DNA of 64,000 nt from Evansella clarkii (GCF_002019695.1 NZ_KV917376.1:425624-489623), one strand, 5' to 3'. Shown: positions 1 to 8,149, numbered from the stretch's first letter. The notes: generated from the letters alone by a model not told the origin. Translations and numbers: made by a program.

Positions 1-143
1 GATTTCAGTTCCGCAGTGGTAATGCCGTCAACGCCCTGGCTCCCTTTATTTTGGACTACCTTGAGATATGCTTTATTCAAATTGTCTCGGTGTAATATCT
101 CTTCCAACATCACATTAACCTCCACGTGGCTCTTCCTTTCCAT
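1..143 (-). CDS. ltrA: Group II intron reverse transcriptase/maturase, N-terminal fragment
   Basis: The first 47 codons of an LtrA-type protein are visible on the minus strand from an ATG at 143. The segments LHRDNLNKAYLKVVQNKGSQ and GVDGITTAELK are the conserved RT-0/RT-1 start of group II intron reverse transcriptases (pattern RxNLxxAxxxVxxNKGxxGVDG). The protein would act as reverse transcriptase and as maturase for splicing of the surrounding intron RNA. An in-frame ATG at 110 is an alternative start, but it would remove only residues upstream of the conserved part. The gene is cut by the window edge; the catalytic YxDD box is not in view. Confidence 0.85.
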   Translation of the reverse strand, partial: MERKSHVEVNVMLEEILHRDNLNKAYLKVVQNKGSQGVDGITTAELK

Positions 144-651
144 TGTGTGGTATCATTCTCCACGCTTCCTAAGCCCTGGAGGGATTCACCTCTGCTTCCT
201 AGGCAAGCTGGTATGTTCTGTGTCATCGAATGATACGTACGCAGGTGGATGAGCACTCTTTTCATGATTCAGCCCTTCCCACAAAATCTAGAAATCTGTG
301 GTACTATGGCTTCGGCTGACTTCTGACAGTTCAGTGATTCCTCCTGGAATCAGTTACCGCATTTGTACGGCGTTCCTGTCAGACCTCCCCGGGTAAGTGC
401 ATAAACTTCCTCTCCATATACCCGCCTCATTTACTGCCGGATCCTTCGGTCGTTAGGACTTTGACTTGTTTTGCAGCCTCATCCAGACCAGACAGCCTTG
501 TATGAGATTCGTGTTCCTCGGGTCGGAGATTTGCCTCCGGCTTCCTTCAGATTCCGAGTCGCCCCGGACACCCTTGCCTTTAGCTAGCAGTTACAACGAC
601 CTTCACTGTTCGGGACTTGAACCCTAAAGCGTATGCACATGCCGGGCACAC
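1..651 (-). mobile_element. Group IIC intron, 5' part (runs off the window edge)
   Basis: Read on the minus strand, the element begins at 651 with GTGTGCCCGGC, a typical group II 5' end. It continues with domain-I-like sequence (segments such as AAGGGTGTCCG, GAGGAACACGAA and TTACCCGGGGAGGTCTG) that resembles what I recall of the Oceanobacillus iheyensis group IIC intron RNA. The intron-encoded reverse transcriptase starts at 143 and leaves the window. The 5' boundary follows directly on the T-tract of the dps terminator (652-682), the usual insertion niche of class C introns. Only the 5' RNA and the first RT codons are present, so I cannot say whether the element is complete. Confidence 0.85.
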
Positions 652-682
652 AAAAAAAAGAAAAGCCATTAAACAGGCTTTC
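652..682 (-). terminator. Intrinsic terminator of dps
   Basis: On the minus strand AAAGCC, an 8-nt loop and GGCTTT are followed by TCTTTTTTTT. It lies 26 bases past the dps stop codon. The group II intron begins directly after the T-tract. Confidence 0.8.
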
Positions 683-707
683 CTCTTAAGAATATTTGTA
701 TTAACAA

Positions 708-1145
708 TTACCCCAGGTATGCATCCAGCATCCATTTATCTTTCTCGATTGCCGTTTTCATTCCGATAAACATGTCAGCGGTTGGCTCATCTTCCTGTTT
801 TTCCGCTAATTCGATTAACTCCTCAAATCCTTTGCTCAATTTACCAAGATCTTCAGAAAGGACGGAAACCATTTCTTTCGCCGATTCTCCACCGCCGGCT
901 TCTTCCAGGCTGGCCAGTTCCAGATACTCCTTCATGGAAGCAGCTGGCTTTCCTCCGATTGTGAGGAGCCTTTCTGCAATCTCATCAATATTCGCTGCAG
1001 CACCTGTATACATTTCCTCAAACTTTTGATGAAGGGAGAAAAAATCAGGTCCTTTCACAAACCAGTGATAGTTATGCAGCTTTGTATAAAGTACTTGCCA
1101 GTTCGCTAATTGCTTGTTCATTGCTTGTGTAAGTTCGTTATTCAT
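708..1145 (-). CDS. dps: Dps/ferritin-like DNA-protecting protein
   Basis: This 145-residue Dps-family protein should form a spherical dodecamer that binds and oxidises ferrous iron with peroxide and protects DNA. The diagnostic N-terminal ferroxidase part is visible: LHNYHWFVKGPDFFSLHQKF followed by EEMY and NIDEIAERL, giving the inter-subunit His, Asp and Glu ligands. The ATG at 1145 is preferred because GGAG lies 9 nt upstream; an in-frame TTG at 1154 overlaps that site. A PerR-like box lies in the promoter region, so peroxide induction as for B. subtilis mrgA is likely. The next gene upstream encodes manganese catalase on the same strand, so two peroxide defences are neighbours. Confidence 0.92.
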   Translation of the reverse strand: MNNELTQAMNKQLANWQVLYTKLHNYHWFVKGPDFFSLHQKFEEMYTGAAANIDEIAERLLTIGGKPAASMKEYLELASLEEAGGGESAKEMVSVLSEDLGKLSKGFEELIELAEKQEDEPTADMFIGMKTAIEKDKWMLDAYLG

Positions 1146-1190
1146 GTGTATCAACTCCTAATATTTTTATTAATTGTATTATATATTTAA

Positions 1191-1205
1191 TTATAATAAT
1201 TATCA
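1191..1205 (-). promoter_or_regulatory. PerR box upstream of dps
   Basis: TTATAATAATTATCA matches the B. subtilis PerR consensus TTATAATNATTATAA at all but one defined position. It lies about 46 bases upstream of the dps start codon in very AT-rich DNA. Repression by PerR with iron or manganese and release by peroxide is the inferred control. Confidence 0.65.
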
Positions 1206-1287
1206 AGTAGTAGGAATTATAATTTATATACCTCACTTTTTTACTCTTTAAACATATCTTCTTTCTCAATTGGAATTTCTATGCATT

Positions 1288-1320
1288 GAAAAAACAGCTC
1301 CCTTTTAAGAAGAGAAGCTG
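1288..1320 (-). terminator. Probable terminator of the manganese catalase gene
   Basis: On the minus strand CAGCT and AGCTG enclose a weaker inner TCTT/AAAA pairing, followed by TTTTTT. It lies about 70 bases past the catalase stop. Confidence 0.55.
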
Positions 1321-1387
1321 CTTAAAGCAATTACTATCGTCAGAGCCTGCTGAAAGAGTCCATAAAAAGATCACATTTTCTTTTTAT

Positions 1388-2248
1388 TCATGCTTTATTA
1401 GGAGCTTCGTGATTTTGTCCCTCTTCCCTGATCATCGGGTGAGTATCATGGATATATGCCGGCGCCGGTTTAAGAACAGGCCTGTCACCATAAGCAGGTG
1501 CCTGAGGGTAATACTTGAAGTTATCGAGTCCATCCATACTTCTCCCTTTAGCCCAGCGTCCTGCTTTACTTTGCTCTCCTTCAGACAGATTATAGAAATC
1601 ATACGCCGCCTGGAATTTCTCCAGTTCCGTAGGGAATGTACTTGGAACTACTATATTCTCCTGGGCTTCGAGCTCGGAAATCGCTGCTTGCCACATATTC
1701 TGATGCATTCTGTCACGTGCAATTAACCAGGAAAGCATATCCTTCACTCCACGGTCATTTGTCGCTTCGTAAAGCCGGACAGCCTGAAGACGCCCTTGAG
1801 ACTCCGCATTCAGGTTTGCCCGGAAGTCTGCGAGGAGGTTGCCGCTTGCAATAACATAACTTGCCGTCCAGCGATTTCCAACTGCATCGGCAGGCATAGC
1901 TCCTAATCCGGAGACAATCGCATGCTGTGGGTTCATCCCCCCTAAAACAGCCCCAATGACTGGATTTTTCGCTGCTGTTTCCTGATCCCCAACAGGAGCT
2001 CCATCAAGCAGGCGCGCAATCATCGTAGCAAGCATCTCTATATGGGCCAGTTCCTCTGTACCTACATCCATTAGTAAGTCACGATATTTATCTGTCCCAC
2101 GGAAATTCCATCCCTGAAATAAATACTGAATTGCCACCGAAATTTCACCGAACTGCCCTCCCAGTATTTCCTGAAGCTGTCTCGCAAATATTGGATCCGG
2201 CCGTTCCGGTTTCGCATGGTATTGAAGCTCTTTTATATGATAAAACAT
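1388..2248 (-). CDS. Manganese catalase
   Basis: This 286-residue protein of the non-haem manganese catalase family breaks hydrogen peroxide down to water and oxygen at a dimanganese centre. Ligand-bearing helices are visible: a Glu in the GGQFGEISVAIQYLFQGW helix, EELAHIEM (Glu and His) and, in the second half, NLNAESQGRLQAVRLYE and ARDRMHQNMW. The C-terminal tail, rich in Pro, Tyr and His, is typical of Bacillus coat-associated or cytosolic forms such as YdbD and CotJC-like proteins. The ATG at 2248 is preferred (AAGGAG 9 nt upstream) over an in-frame TTG at 2257. It lies directly upstream of dps, with a probable terminator between them. Confidence 0.93.
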   Translation of the reverse strand: MFYHIKELQYHAKPERPDPIFARQLQEILGGQFGEISVAIQYLFQGWNFRGTDKYRDLLMDVGTEELAHIEMLATMIARLLDGAPVGDQETAAKNPVIGAVLGGMNPQHAIVSGLGAMPADAVGNRWTASYVIASGNLLADFRANLNAESQGRLQAVRLYEATNDRGVKDMLSWLIARDRMHQNMWQAAISELEAQENIVVPSTFPTELEKFQAAYDFYNLSEGEQSKAGRWAKGRSMDGLDNFKYYPQAPAYGDRPVLKPAPAYIHDTHPMIREEGQNHEAPNKA

Positions 2249-2358
2249 ACGCCACAACTCCTTAGCAATTTTTTCTATATCAGCTAATTCACTATGGCAT
2301 GTTCTCGTGACAATTTTTTAGGCGGGAATTTAGTTTATTGGTGTGGGCTGCTTAAGAT

Positions 2359-2856
2359 TTAAAGAAACAGCACCATATGGTTTTCATCCCAATACTTGTC
2401 TTTATATTTAAGAGCCCGTTTCTCAACTCCATATGTGATGAAGCCTAAAGATTCATAAAAGCTGATTGCCGGTTTGTTCCTGGTGACAACGGCAAGCTGC
2501 ACCTGCTCAACCTGTCTCTCTTTAGCTATTTCAAGAGCAGCTTCCACAAGCTTTCTGCCGTACCCTTTATTTCTGGCTTGAGGTGAAACATACATCGCCA
2601 GCAGATGAGCCTTATGCTTCAGCTTTTCGAGCGTGTAAAACCTGAGTGCTGCTGAAGCTGCCAGCTCGCCTTCCTGAAAAATCCCCAGTGTGACAGAATC
2701 ATCTGAATTCAGGTTGGCACGTATATTCTCCAGTGCTGTATCTGATACAGTTTCCTCATAGGTAGAGGCAAAGGCTTCCGGACTTTGTTCCAATGCCTCC
2801 AGCCGGTAATCCCGGTATATCTCTGCGTCTTTTACCGTTAGAGTTCTAATTTCCAT
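2359..2856 (-). CDS. GNAT-family N-acetyltransferase
   Basis: This 165-residue single-domain GCN5-related acetyltransferase transfers an acetyl group from acetyl-CoA to an unknown amine. The acetyl-CoA motif A appears as LLAMYVSPQARNKGYGRKLV (pattern V.P..R..G.G..L). The C-terminal motif NKPAISFYESLGF is the usual motif B. An AAGGGAG site lies 8 nt before the ATG. The substrate cannot be told from sequence. Confidence 0.9.
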   Translation of the reverse strand: MEIRTLTVKDAEIYRDYRLEALEQSPEAFASTYEETVSDTALENIRANLNSDDSVTLGIFQEGELAASAALRFYTLEKLKHKAHLLAMYVSPQARNKGYGRKLVEAALEIAKERQVEQVQLAVVTRNKPAISFYESLGFITYGVEKRALKYKDKYWDENHMVLFL

Positions 2857-2929
2857 TTTATCTGCTCCCTTATATTACTGTTTATGTATCATTTCAATTG
2901 TCCTGCTGGCATACTGTTAAAAATAAATG

Positions 2930-2958
2930 TTGCATATTTTCCATAAGGATGGTATGAT
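2930..2958 (+). promoter_or_regulatory. Sigma-A-like promoter facing the structured RNA region
   Basis: TTGCAT (2930-2935) and TATGAT (2953-2958) are spaced by 17 bp. No coding gene follows on the plus strand before the arrays, so it may drive the RNA that ends at 3305. Confidence 0.5.
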
Positions 2959-3099
2959 AATCAATGGTGTGTTTATACTCCGCCAATTTTCATGCTGTAT
3001 TATGGTTTTAGACTTTTCAATTCGTAAAGAATTATTATATATTAAAAATCTCACGTAAACGATGTTTTACGATTATTATCTGGCATCCTGTTAATACTC

Positions 3100-3305
3100 T
3101 GAGCGAGCTTATTTACACTGGCGCGGTCTCGGAGCCGTTGGATGAAAGAGAGGTAGGGCTTTCATTATCCAGGAAGGGGTCGTTATCCTTCCAGGATAGG
3201 TATTTTAAGTAATTACAGGAGCAGTACAGGACATGTACCGCGGCATTTACTTTAAAATCATAATAAATAAGTAAGGGTATCTCAAGTTGCTGAGATACCC
3301 TTTTT
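3100..3305 (+). ncRNA. Unassigned structured RNA with its own terminator
   Basis: No plausible reading frame is present, but base pairing is extensive. CTTATTTA (3108-3115) pairs with TAAATAAG (3264-3271) and closes the structure. Inside are ATGAAAG/CTTTCAT, GGAAGG/CCTTCC flanked by ATCC/GGAT, and a longer arm ATTTTAAGTAA with TTACTTTAAAAT. A strong terminator follows at 3275-3305. The 5' end is uncertain: transcription may begin near 2965 or from a weaker -10-like TAATAC at 3092. The multi-arm shape does not match any riboswitch I know, and no gene follows that one could control. A 6S-like RNA was considered, but the local arms argue against it. Confidence 0.5.
3275..3305 (+). terminator. 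Strong intrinsic terminator of the structured RNA
   Basis: GGGTATCTCA and TGAGATACCC form a perfect 10-bp stem with a 6-nt loop, followed by five T. Confidence 0.85.
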
Positions 3306-3368
3306 CTATGCAGAGGTTTTGGGTCAGAAGCATTGGCAGAGGCAGGATTTTCTCCATCATTAGTCGCG

Positions 3369-3909
3369 GGCTGGGATGATGGACGCTCCAGCGTTACCTT
3401 TCTGCTCAGATTTTCCGAAGTTCGGGCATGATGGGCGCTCCAGCGTTACCTTTTTGCTCGGTTCTTCCGAAGTTCGGGCATGATGGACGTTCCAGCGTTA
3501 CCTTTCTATGCGGATTTTCCGAAGTTCGGGCATGATGGACGCTCCAGCGTTACCTTTCTTTGCGGATTTTCCGAACTTCGGGCATGATGGACGCTCCAGT
3601 GTTACCTTTCTGCTCGGTTTTGCCGAAGTTCGGGCATGATAGATGCTCCAGCGTTACCTTTCTATGCGGATCTTCCGAAGTTCGGGCATGATGGACGCTC
3701 CAGCGTTACCTTTCTTTGCGGATTTTCCGAACTTCGGGCATGATGGACGTTCCAGCGTTACCGCTTAACTAGCATTTTCCCCCGAGCGGGCATGCAAGAC
3801 GCTCTCTCGTTACCGCTTGACCATCTTTTTCCCTCGAGCGGGTATGCGAGACGCTCCAGCGTTATCGCTCGGCAATCATTTCCCCCCGAGCGGGTATGCG
3901 AGACGCGCC
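3369..3909. repeat. 52-bp tandem repeat array A
   Basis: Units start at 3421, 3473, 3525, 3577, 3629, 3681, 3733, 3785, 3837 and 3889, an exact 52-base period, with a degenerate unit before 3421. The first seven are type 1 (TTCGGGCATGATGGACGCTC, then CAGCGTTACC). Unit 3733 is a hybrid: its second half, and the units from 3785 on, are type 2 (AGCGGGTATGCGAGACGCTC, then GTTACCGCTT). Inner palindromes such as ACGCT-CC-AGCGT and CCGAA-G-TTCGG can form hairpins. The array fills the space between the structured RNA and the arsA stop. No coding sense is evident. Confidence 0.9.
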
Positions 3910-3912
3910 CAA

Positions 3913-5688
3913 TTAATTACTCGAGGAAGTCAGCTTCCGCAATGCGTCTGCCCCCTGGATTTCATCCTTAATCCATGGGATCAGCACTGTATTTTCCGCC
4001 CGGCTCCATACCTCTCTGATCCAACGGACTTCATGATTGCCTCTCGCTTTAAGAATTGGATCGGTTGTGTCAGCTGCTGCAAGGCTTTGGTTAATCACCC
4101 ACCAGCTTGGAGTTATCTCTGCCCGTTCCAGATCTTCTTCAAGTCGGGATGCTTCCAGCACAGGGGTTGCTTCCGGGAGTGTTACAACAATTACATCTGT
4201 TTCCTCTTTGTTACGAAGACGAGGGAGGAGTTTCACAACAGAATCAGGCACTTCACCGGAGGAACGTTCAATTTCCTTGTGATAAGACTGGGACGCATCG
4301 AGAAGCAGCAGCGTATGGCCTGTTGGCGCTGTGTCAATCACCACAAACTCAGAGTCCGCTTTCTCCACAGCATTTGCAAAAGAACGGAAAACTGCTATTT
4401 CTTCCGTACATGGAGAACTCAAATCCTCCTCTAAATAAGCAAGGCCTTCCTCATCAAGCTCTTCCTGCGCTTTAGAGAGCACTTCCTGTTTGTAATGCTC
4501 TACTTCTTTTTCCGGGTGGATCCGGCTTACAGAAATCTCTCCCGGTATATTCCCGCCTTTAATGACATGTTCTATATGGGCTGCCGGGTCGGTCGTTGTA
4601 AGATGGACCTTTTTTCCTTTTTCGGCAAGGCCGGCTGCGACTGCAGTTGCGATCGTTGTTTTGCCAACGCCGCCTTTTCCCATTGTCATGATTACACCTT
4701 TTGTTTTTTCAGCGAGCTTTTCTACGAGCGCTCCGAGCCCGGGCAGATCAGGCTTTTCCTGTTCAGCCGCGTCTCCGGCGACTTCCGAAACATCCCCCTG
4801 GAGAAAACTTCGCAGAGCACCAATTCCCGTCAGAGGATATGGAACATATGGAAGCTGGTGAACAGGCATCCCCTCTAACAGATGCTCCATTTTACTGATT
4901 GCCGCCTGCTGTTTGGAAAACAATGCCGCTGCGCTTTCGTCGGTATCATCACCAGGCTGGAACACCCCATTCATTAAAGCCATCTGATTTTCCAACCCTG
5001 TTTCAGCCAGTTCCGCCGCTGCACGCCCCCCTTCTCTTATAGAAGACTCATCCGGGCGCACAACAAGGAGAAGAGTCGTTTTCTTTTCATCGGCTAGAGC
5101 ATTCACCGCAGACTCGTATAAAGACTTTTTCTCATCGAGACCGGAGAGGGGGCCTAAACAGGATGCCCCGTGGGTGCTCTCTTCAAGAAAGTCTGTCCAG
5201 GCATTCGGCAGCTGCAGAAGCCTCAGTGTATGACCTGTTGGTGCTGTGTCAAAAATAATGGTGTCATACTGGGAGGTCAATTCTTCCTTTGTGAGAATGG
5301 TTGTAAACTCATCAAAAGCGGCGATTTCTACCGTACATGCCCCGGAAAGCTGTTCCTCCATCTGGGAAACTATCGCTGCGGGAAACCTGTCACGGTAAGG
5401 GCCCACGACCTTGTCCCTGTATGCTGCAGCTGCGGCTTCAGGATCAAGGTTAACGGCTGATAATCCTGGCACAGCTGGAATAGCCGTAATATTTTCACCG
5501 ATCTCCATATCAAAAACGTCCTGAAGATTTGACGCAGGGTCCGTGCTTACGATTAAGACTTTTTTTCCCTGGTCTGCCAGAGCAACCGCTGAAGCACAAG
5601 CTGCAGAAGTTTTCCCGGTGCCTCCCTTACCGGTGAAAAATAAGTAAGGGGTTTTCGGAATTTGTTCAGGTGAGAATTCTTGAAACAT
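3913..5688 (-). CDS. arsA: Arsenical pump-driving ATPase ArsA
   Basis: This 591-residue soluble ATPase energises the arsenite carrier. It has the two tandem nucleotide-binding halves of ArsA: GKGGTGKT at residues 20-27 and GKGGVGKTT near residue 335, each followed by a DTAPTGHT signal-transduction motif. Three cysteines lie in contexts like the metalloid-site cysteines of the E. coli protein: GACTVE, GASCLG and SSPCTEE. Length is normal. It is the last gene of the ars operon, 15 bases behind arsD, with GGAG 5 nt before the ATG. Its partner here is an Acr3-type carrier rather than ArsB. Confidence 0.95.
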   Translation of the reverse strand: MFQEFSPEQIPKTPYLFFTGKGGTGKTSAACASAVALADQGKKVLIVSTDPASNLQDVFDMEIGENITAIPAVPGLSAVNLDPEAAAAAYRDKVVGPYRDRFPAAIVSQMEEQLSGACTVEIAAFDEFTTILTKEELTSQYDTIIFDTAPTGHTLRLLQLPNAWTDFLEESTHGASCLGPLSGLDEKKSLYESAVNALADEKKTTLLLVVRPDESSIREGGRAAAELAETGLENQMALMNGVFQPGDDTDESAAALFSKQQAAISKMEHLLEGMPVHQLPYVPYPLTGIGALRSFLQGDVSEVAGDAAEQEKPDLPGLGALVEKLAEKTKGVIMTMGKGGVGKTTIATAVAAGLAEKGKKVHLTTTDPAAHIEHVIKGGNIPGEISVSRIHPEKEVEHYKQEVLSKAQEELDEEGLAYLEEDLSSPCTEEIAVFRSFANAVEKADSEFVVIDTAPTGHTLLLLDASQSYHKEIERSSGEVPDSVVKLLPRLRNKEETDVIVVTLPEATPVLEASRLEEDLERAEITPSWWVINQSLAAADTTDPILKARGNHEVRWIREVWSRAENTVLIPWIKDEIQGADALRKLTSSSN

Positions 5689-5703
5689 ATTTACTCCTTC
5701 TCT

Positions 5704-6057
5704 CTATAACAAGTTCAGTTTAGTTTTTTCGTCTTTTTTATTCAGTTCTCCAGCCGGGACACCGCTCCACTCAGCAAGCTCTTCGTTAGTCGGGTATCCG
5801 CCAATCTTTTTAACTTCCCCGTCAACAAGAGTTAAAGGAAGCGCCTCTGTTTCACGTTCCGTGAGCAGCACTTCTACTTTTTCATTTATAATGAATGCGT
5901 CTGGTTCCGTAGCCAGATTATAGCGGTTTACATCAACACCCTTTTTTTCAAGGAGAAACAAAGCTGTTGCCACTCTCGTCAATTCCGGGTCCACACTCGG
6001 CCCGCATACTCCTGTAGGGCAGCACAGCGCAGGATCAAACACTTCTATTTTTGCCAT
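5704..6057 (-). CDS. arsD: Arsenic metallochaperone ArsD
   Basis: This 117-residue ArsD hands trivalent arsenic to ArsA and is also a weak repressor in some operons. The arsenite-binding cysteine set is intact: Cys12-Cys13 and Cys18 in ALCCPTGVCG. The thioredoxin-like fold sequence follows (VATALFLLEKKGVDVNRYNL, later TEALPLTLVDGEV). A C-terminal cysteine pair found in some homologues is absent, as in many short ArsD proteins. It lies between arsC (22-base gap) and arsA (15-base gap), the usual arsD-arsA pairing. Confidence 0.95.
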   Translation of the reverse strand: MAKIEVFDPALCCPTGVCGPSVDPELTRVATALFLLEKKGVDVNRYNLATEPDAFIINEKVEVLLTERETEALPLTLVDGEVKKIGGYPTNEELAEWSGVPAGELNKKDEKTKLNLL

Positions 6058-6079
6058 ATTAACATCTCCTCTTTGAAAA

Positions 6080-6499
6080 TTATTTTCCAGTCTCGGCGTA
6101 TCTTTTAATTCTCTCGCCTATTTCGTCACGGACACGGCGGAACACTTCCCACTTTTCTTCGTCGGTTCCTTCCGCTTTTGCCGGGTCGTCAAAACCCCAG
6201 TGGACACGGTCTCTGTCAGGAGGTGTTGCCGGACAGACGTCATTCGCATGCCCGCACAAAGTGACTACAAGATCTGCTTTTTGCAAAAGATCCTGATCGA
6301 TCGTATCTGAGGTCTGGTCTGTAATGTCGATGCCAGCTTCCTTCATCGCTTCCACGGCTTTCGGGTTCACTCCGTGTGCTTCGATACCGGCGGAATAGAC
6401 ATCATTTTTATCGCCTAAATATTTTTTCCCCCACGCTTCCGCCATCTGGCTTCGGCAGGAGTTTCCTGTGCATAAAAAGTAAATGATTGGTTTTGACAT
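6080..6499 (-). CDS. arsC: Thioredoxin-coupled arsenate reductase ArsC
   Basis: This 139-residue enzyme of the low-molecular-weight phosphatase type reduces arsenate to arsenite, which the Acr3 pump then exports. The P-loop CTGNSCRS holds Cys10 and Arg16. The redox pair Cys82 and Cys89 is in [10 protein letters not shown], at the same positions as in the S. aureus pI258 enzyme, so the thioredoxin-linked disulfide cascade should work. The gene follows acr3 by 36 bases in the same operon. Confidence 0.96.
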   Translation of the reverse strand: MSKPIIYFLCTGNSCRSQMAEAWGKKYLGDKNDVYSAGIEAHGVNPKAVEAMKEAGIDITDQTSDTIDQDLLQKADLVVTLCGHANDVCPATPPDRDRVHWGFDDPAKAEGTDEEKWEVFRRVRDEIGERIKRYAETGK

Positions 6500-6535
6500 T
6501 TCGGTTTTCCCCTTTACATATTGGATTAGTTATCG

Positions 6536-7627
6536 TTAGTTTTTCTCCGGAAGCTGTATTTCCACTGGAAACCAGTGTCTTGTGTTATTGGCAATTCGTA
6601 CAAGAAAAAGCATAAGCGGGACTTCCACAAGCACACCAACAACTGTCACCAATGTTGCTCCGGAATTAAGTCCGAACAAAGCGATAGCAACCGCTACTGA
6701 GAGTTCAAAGAAGTTGCTTGTGCCGATCATTGCGGCAGGTGCGGCAACACTGTGCTCGAGCCGCCATTTTTTCGCCCACCAGTATGCGATGGCGAAAATA
6801 AACAGCGTCTGGATGATCAATGGCACTGCGATGAGCCCTATATGGAAAGGATTATTTAAAATGACTTCTCCCTGGAAGGAGAAAATGATTATGAGCGTAA
6901 GCAGTAATCCCACAATCGTAAATTTACCTGCTTTTTTCAGATAAACGTTCTCGAACCAGTCCCTGCCCTTTTTCCTGATGAAATACATACGGGACAGCCA
7001 GCCTGCCGCCAACGGGATGACTACAAAGGCGAGCACGGAGAACAATACTGTGTCCAGCGGGACAACCACATTATTCAGGTGCAGAAGGAGCATTACAATC
7101 GGCCCGTAGGCAAAAATCAGAATGATATCATTTACAGAAACCTGTACGAGTGTATAGCCTGCATCACCCTTTGTAAGATAACTCCATACGAAAACCATCG
7201 CGGTACAAGGCGCCGCTCCGAGCAGCACAGCCCCGGCGATATACTGGACTGCCAGCTCATCAGGTATAAACGGACCGAAGATGACCCGGAAAAACAGCCA
7301 GGCGAAAAACAGCATCGTAAACGGTTTGATCAGCCAGTTTACAACTAAAGTGACAGCCAGGCCTTTCGGTTTTTTCCCGGCATTTACAATACTCGTAAAA
7401 TCGATTTGGGCCATCATCGGATAGATCATCAGCCAGATGAGGATTGCCACCGGAATGGAAACCTGGGCGTATTCAAACTGGCTCAGCGTTTCAGGCACCA
7501 CCGGGAGCCACTGGCCTACAGCAATACCGATAATAATACAAAGGGCCACCCAAACCGTTAAGTATCTTTCAAAAAAGCTTATTCCTTTACCTTCCTTTTC
7601 TTCGAGTAATTCCTGTTCTTTATCCAC
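6536..7627 (-). CDS. acr3: Arsenite efflux carrier, Acr3 family
   Basis: This 363-residue membrane protein of the bile acid/arsenite (BART) superfamily should have ten membrane segments and export arsenite. Family marks are GAAPCTAMVFVWSYLTKGDA, with the essential membrane cysteine, and IGTSNFFELSVAVAIALFG in the later half. Cytoplasmic ends are charged and short. It lies 20 bases after arsR and upstream of arsC, arsD and arsA, so uptake of the ATPase as a driving subunit is plausible though Acr3 proteins can work alone. Confidence 0.94.
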   Translation of the reverse strand: MDKEQELLEEKEGKGISFFERYLTVWVALCIIIGIAVGQWLPVVPETLSQFEYAQVSIPVAILIWLMIYPMMAQIDFTSIVNAGKKPKGLAVTLVVNWLIKPFTMLFFAWLFFRVIFGPFIPDELAVQYIAGAVLLGAAPCTAMVFVWSYLTKGDAGYTLVQVSVNDIILIFAYGPIVMLLLHLNNVVVPLDTVLFSVLAFVVIPLAAGWLSRMYFIRKKGRDWFENVYLKKAGKFTIVGLLLTLIIIFSFQGEVILNNPFHIGLIAVPLIIQTLFIFAIAYWWAKKWRLEHSVAAPAAMIGTSNFFELSVAVAIALFGLNSGATLVTVVGVLVEVPLMLFLVRIANNTRHWFPVEIQLPEKN

Positions 7628-7647
7628 ATGTCACTCCCCCAGACTAA

Positions 7648-7995
7648 TTATTTGCAACAGACTCTCAGCCCGTTATTTTCAAGATCTTTCAGCTTATCCC
7701 CCTGATCAGGAAGATGGGCTGCGACAGATTCAAGCAGGGGATAAAGTTCCGCCTCTGTATTAAGCCTGTAGAAAATCCACTGGCCTTGCCGCCTTTCTTT
7801 CACCAGGTCCATCGCTTTCAGCTTCTTTATATGCTGGCTGATGCCAGGCTGGCTCATTTTTAGGATTTCCACAAGTTCACACACACACAATTCATCCTTT
7901 AAAAGCAATGAGATAATTGTTAACCTTGTTTTATCCCCAAGGAGCTTTAACAAGCTGGACGCCTCTTCTATCTGTACAGGTTTTATGGTTTTCAC
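7648..7995 (-). CDS. arsR: ArsR-family arsenic-responsive repressor
   Basis: This 115-residue winged-helix repressor carries the metalloid-binding motif ELCVCEL at the DNA-recognition helix and a C-terminal CCK. I chose the GTG at 7995 because GGAGGG lies 8 nt upstream. The longer frame from an ATG at 8022 has no ribosome site, and that ATG lies inside the operator palindrome. The recognition helix reads KMSQPGISQHIKKLKAMDLV. It is the first gene of the five-gene ars operon and should repress it until arsenite binds the cysteines. Confidence 0.93.
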   Translation of the reverse strand: MKTIKPVQIEEASSLLKLLGDKTRLTIISLLLKDELCVCELVEILKMSQPGISQHIKKLKAMDLVKERRQGQWIFYRLNTEAELYPLLESVAAHLPDQGDKLKDLENNGLRVCCK

Positions 7996-8020
7996 TTTTT
8001 CCACCCTCCATTCATCGTCC

Positions 8021-8046
8021 ATTATATAAGTGGACGTTTATATAAT
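8021..8046 (-). promoter_or_regulatory. Probable ArsR operator/promoter
   Basis: ATTATATAA and TTATATAAT form a perfect 9-bp inverted repeat around an 8-base spacer, directly upstream of the arsR ribosome site. The AT-rich arms can also supply a -10 element. ArsR binding here is inferred from position and symmetry. Confidence 0.6.
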
Positions 8047-8149
8047 CAACTGTTTATATGTTAAGGTTTTGTAAAGATACCTTTCAGGTCATATATGAAT
8101 CAATTTCATAATTCAAGATTTCCATCATTAATACGAACAATGTTACTTT

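Noticed and set aside
3100-3305. 6S RNA or a riboswitch
   Set aside because: The closing stem fits 6S, but the interior forms several separate arms instead of one long interrupted duplex; no gene follows that a riboswitch could control.
3369-3909. CRISPR array
   Set aside because: Whole 52-bp units are similar; there is no alternation of constant repeats and unique spacers, and no cas gene.
3817-4434. Plus-strand open frame of 205 codons over arsA
   Set aside because: Shadow of arsA and of the array; no ribosome site and no recognisable product.
7996-8022. ATG start of arsR at 8022
   Set aside because: No ribosome site is present and the codon lies in the operator palindrome; the GTG at 7995 is well placed behind GGAGGG.
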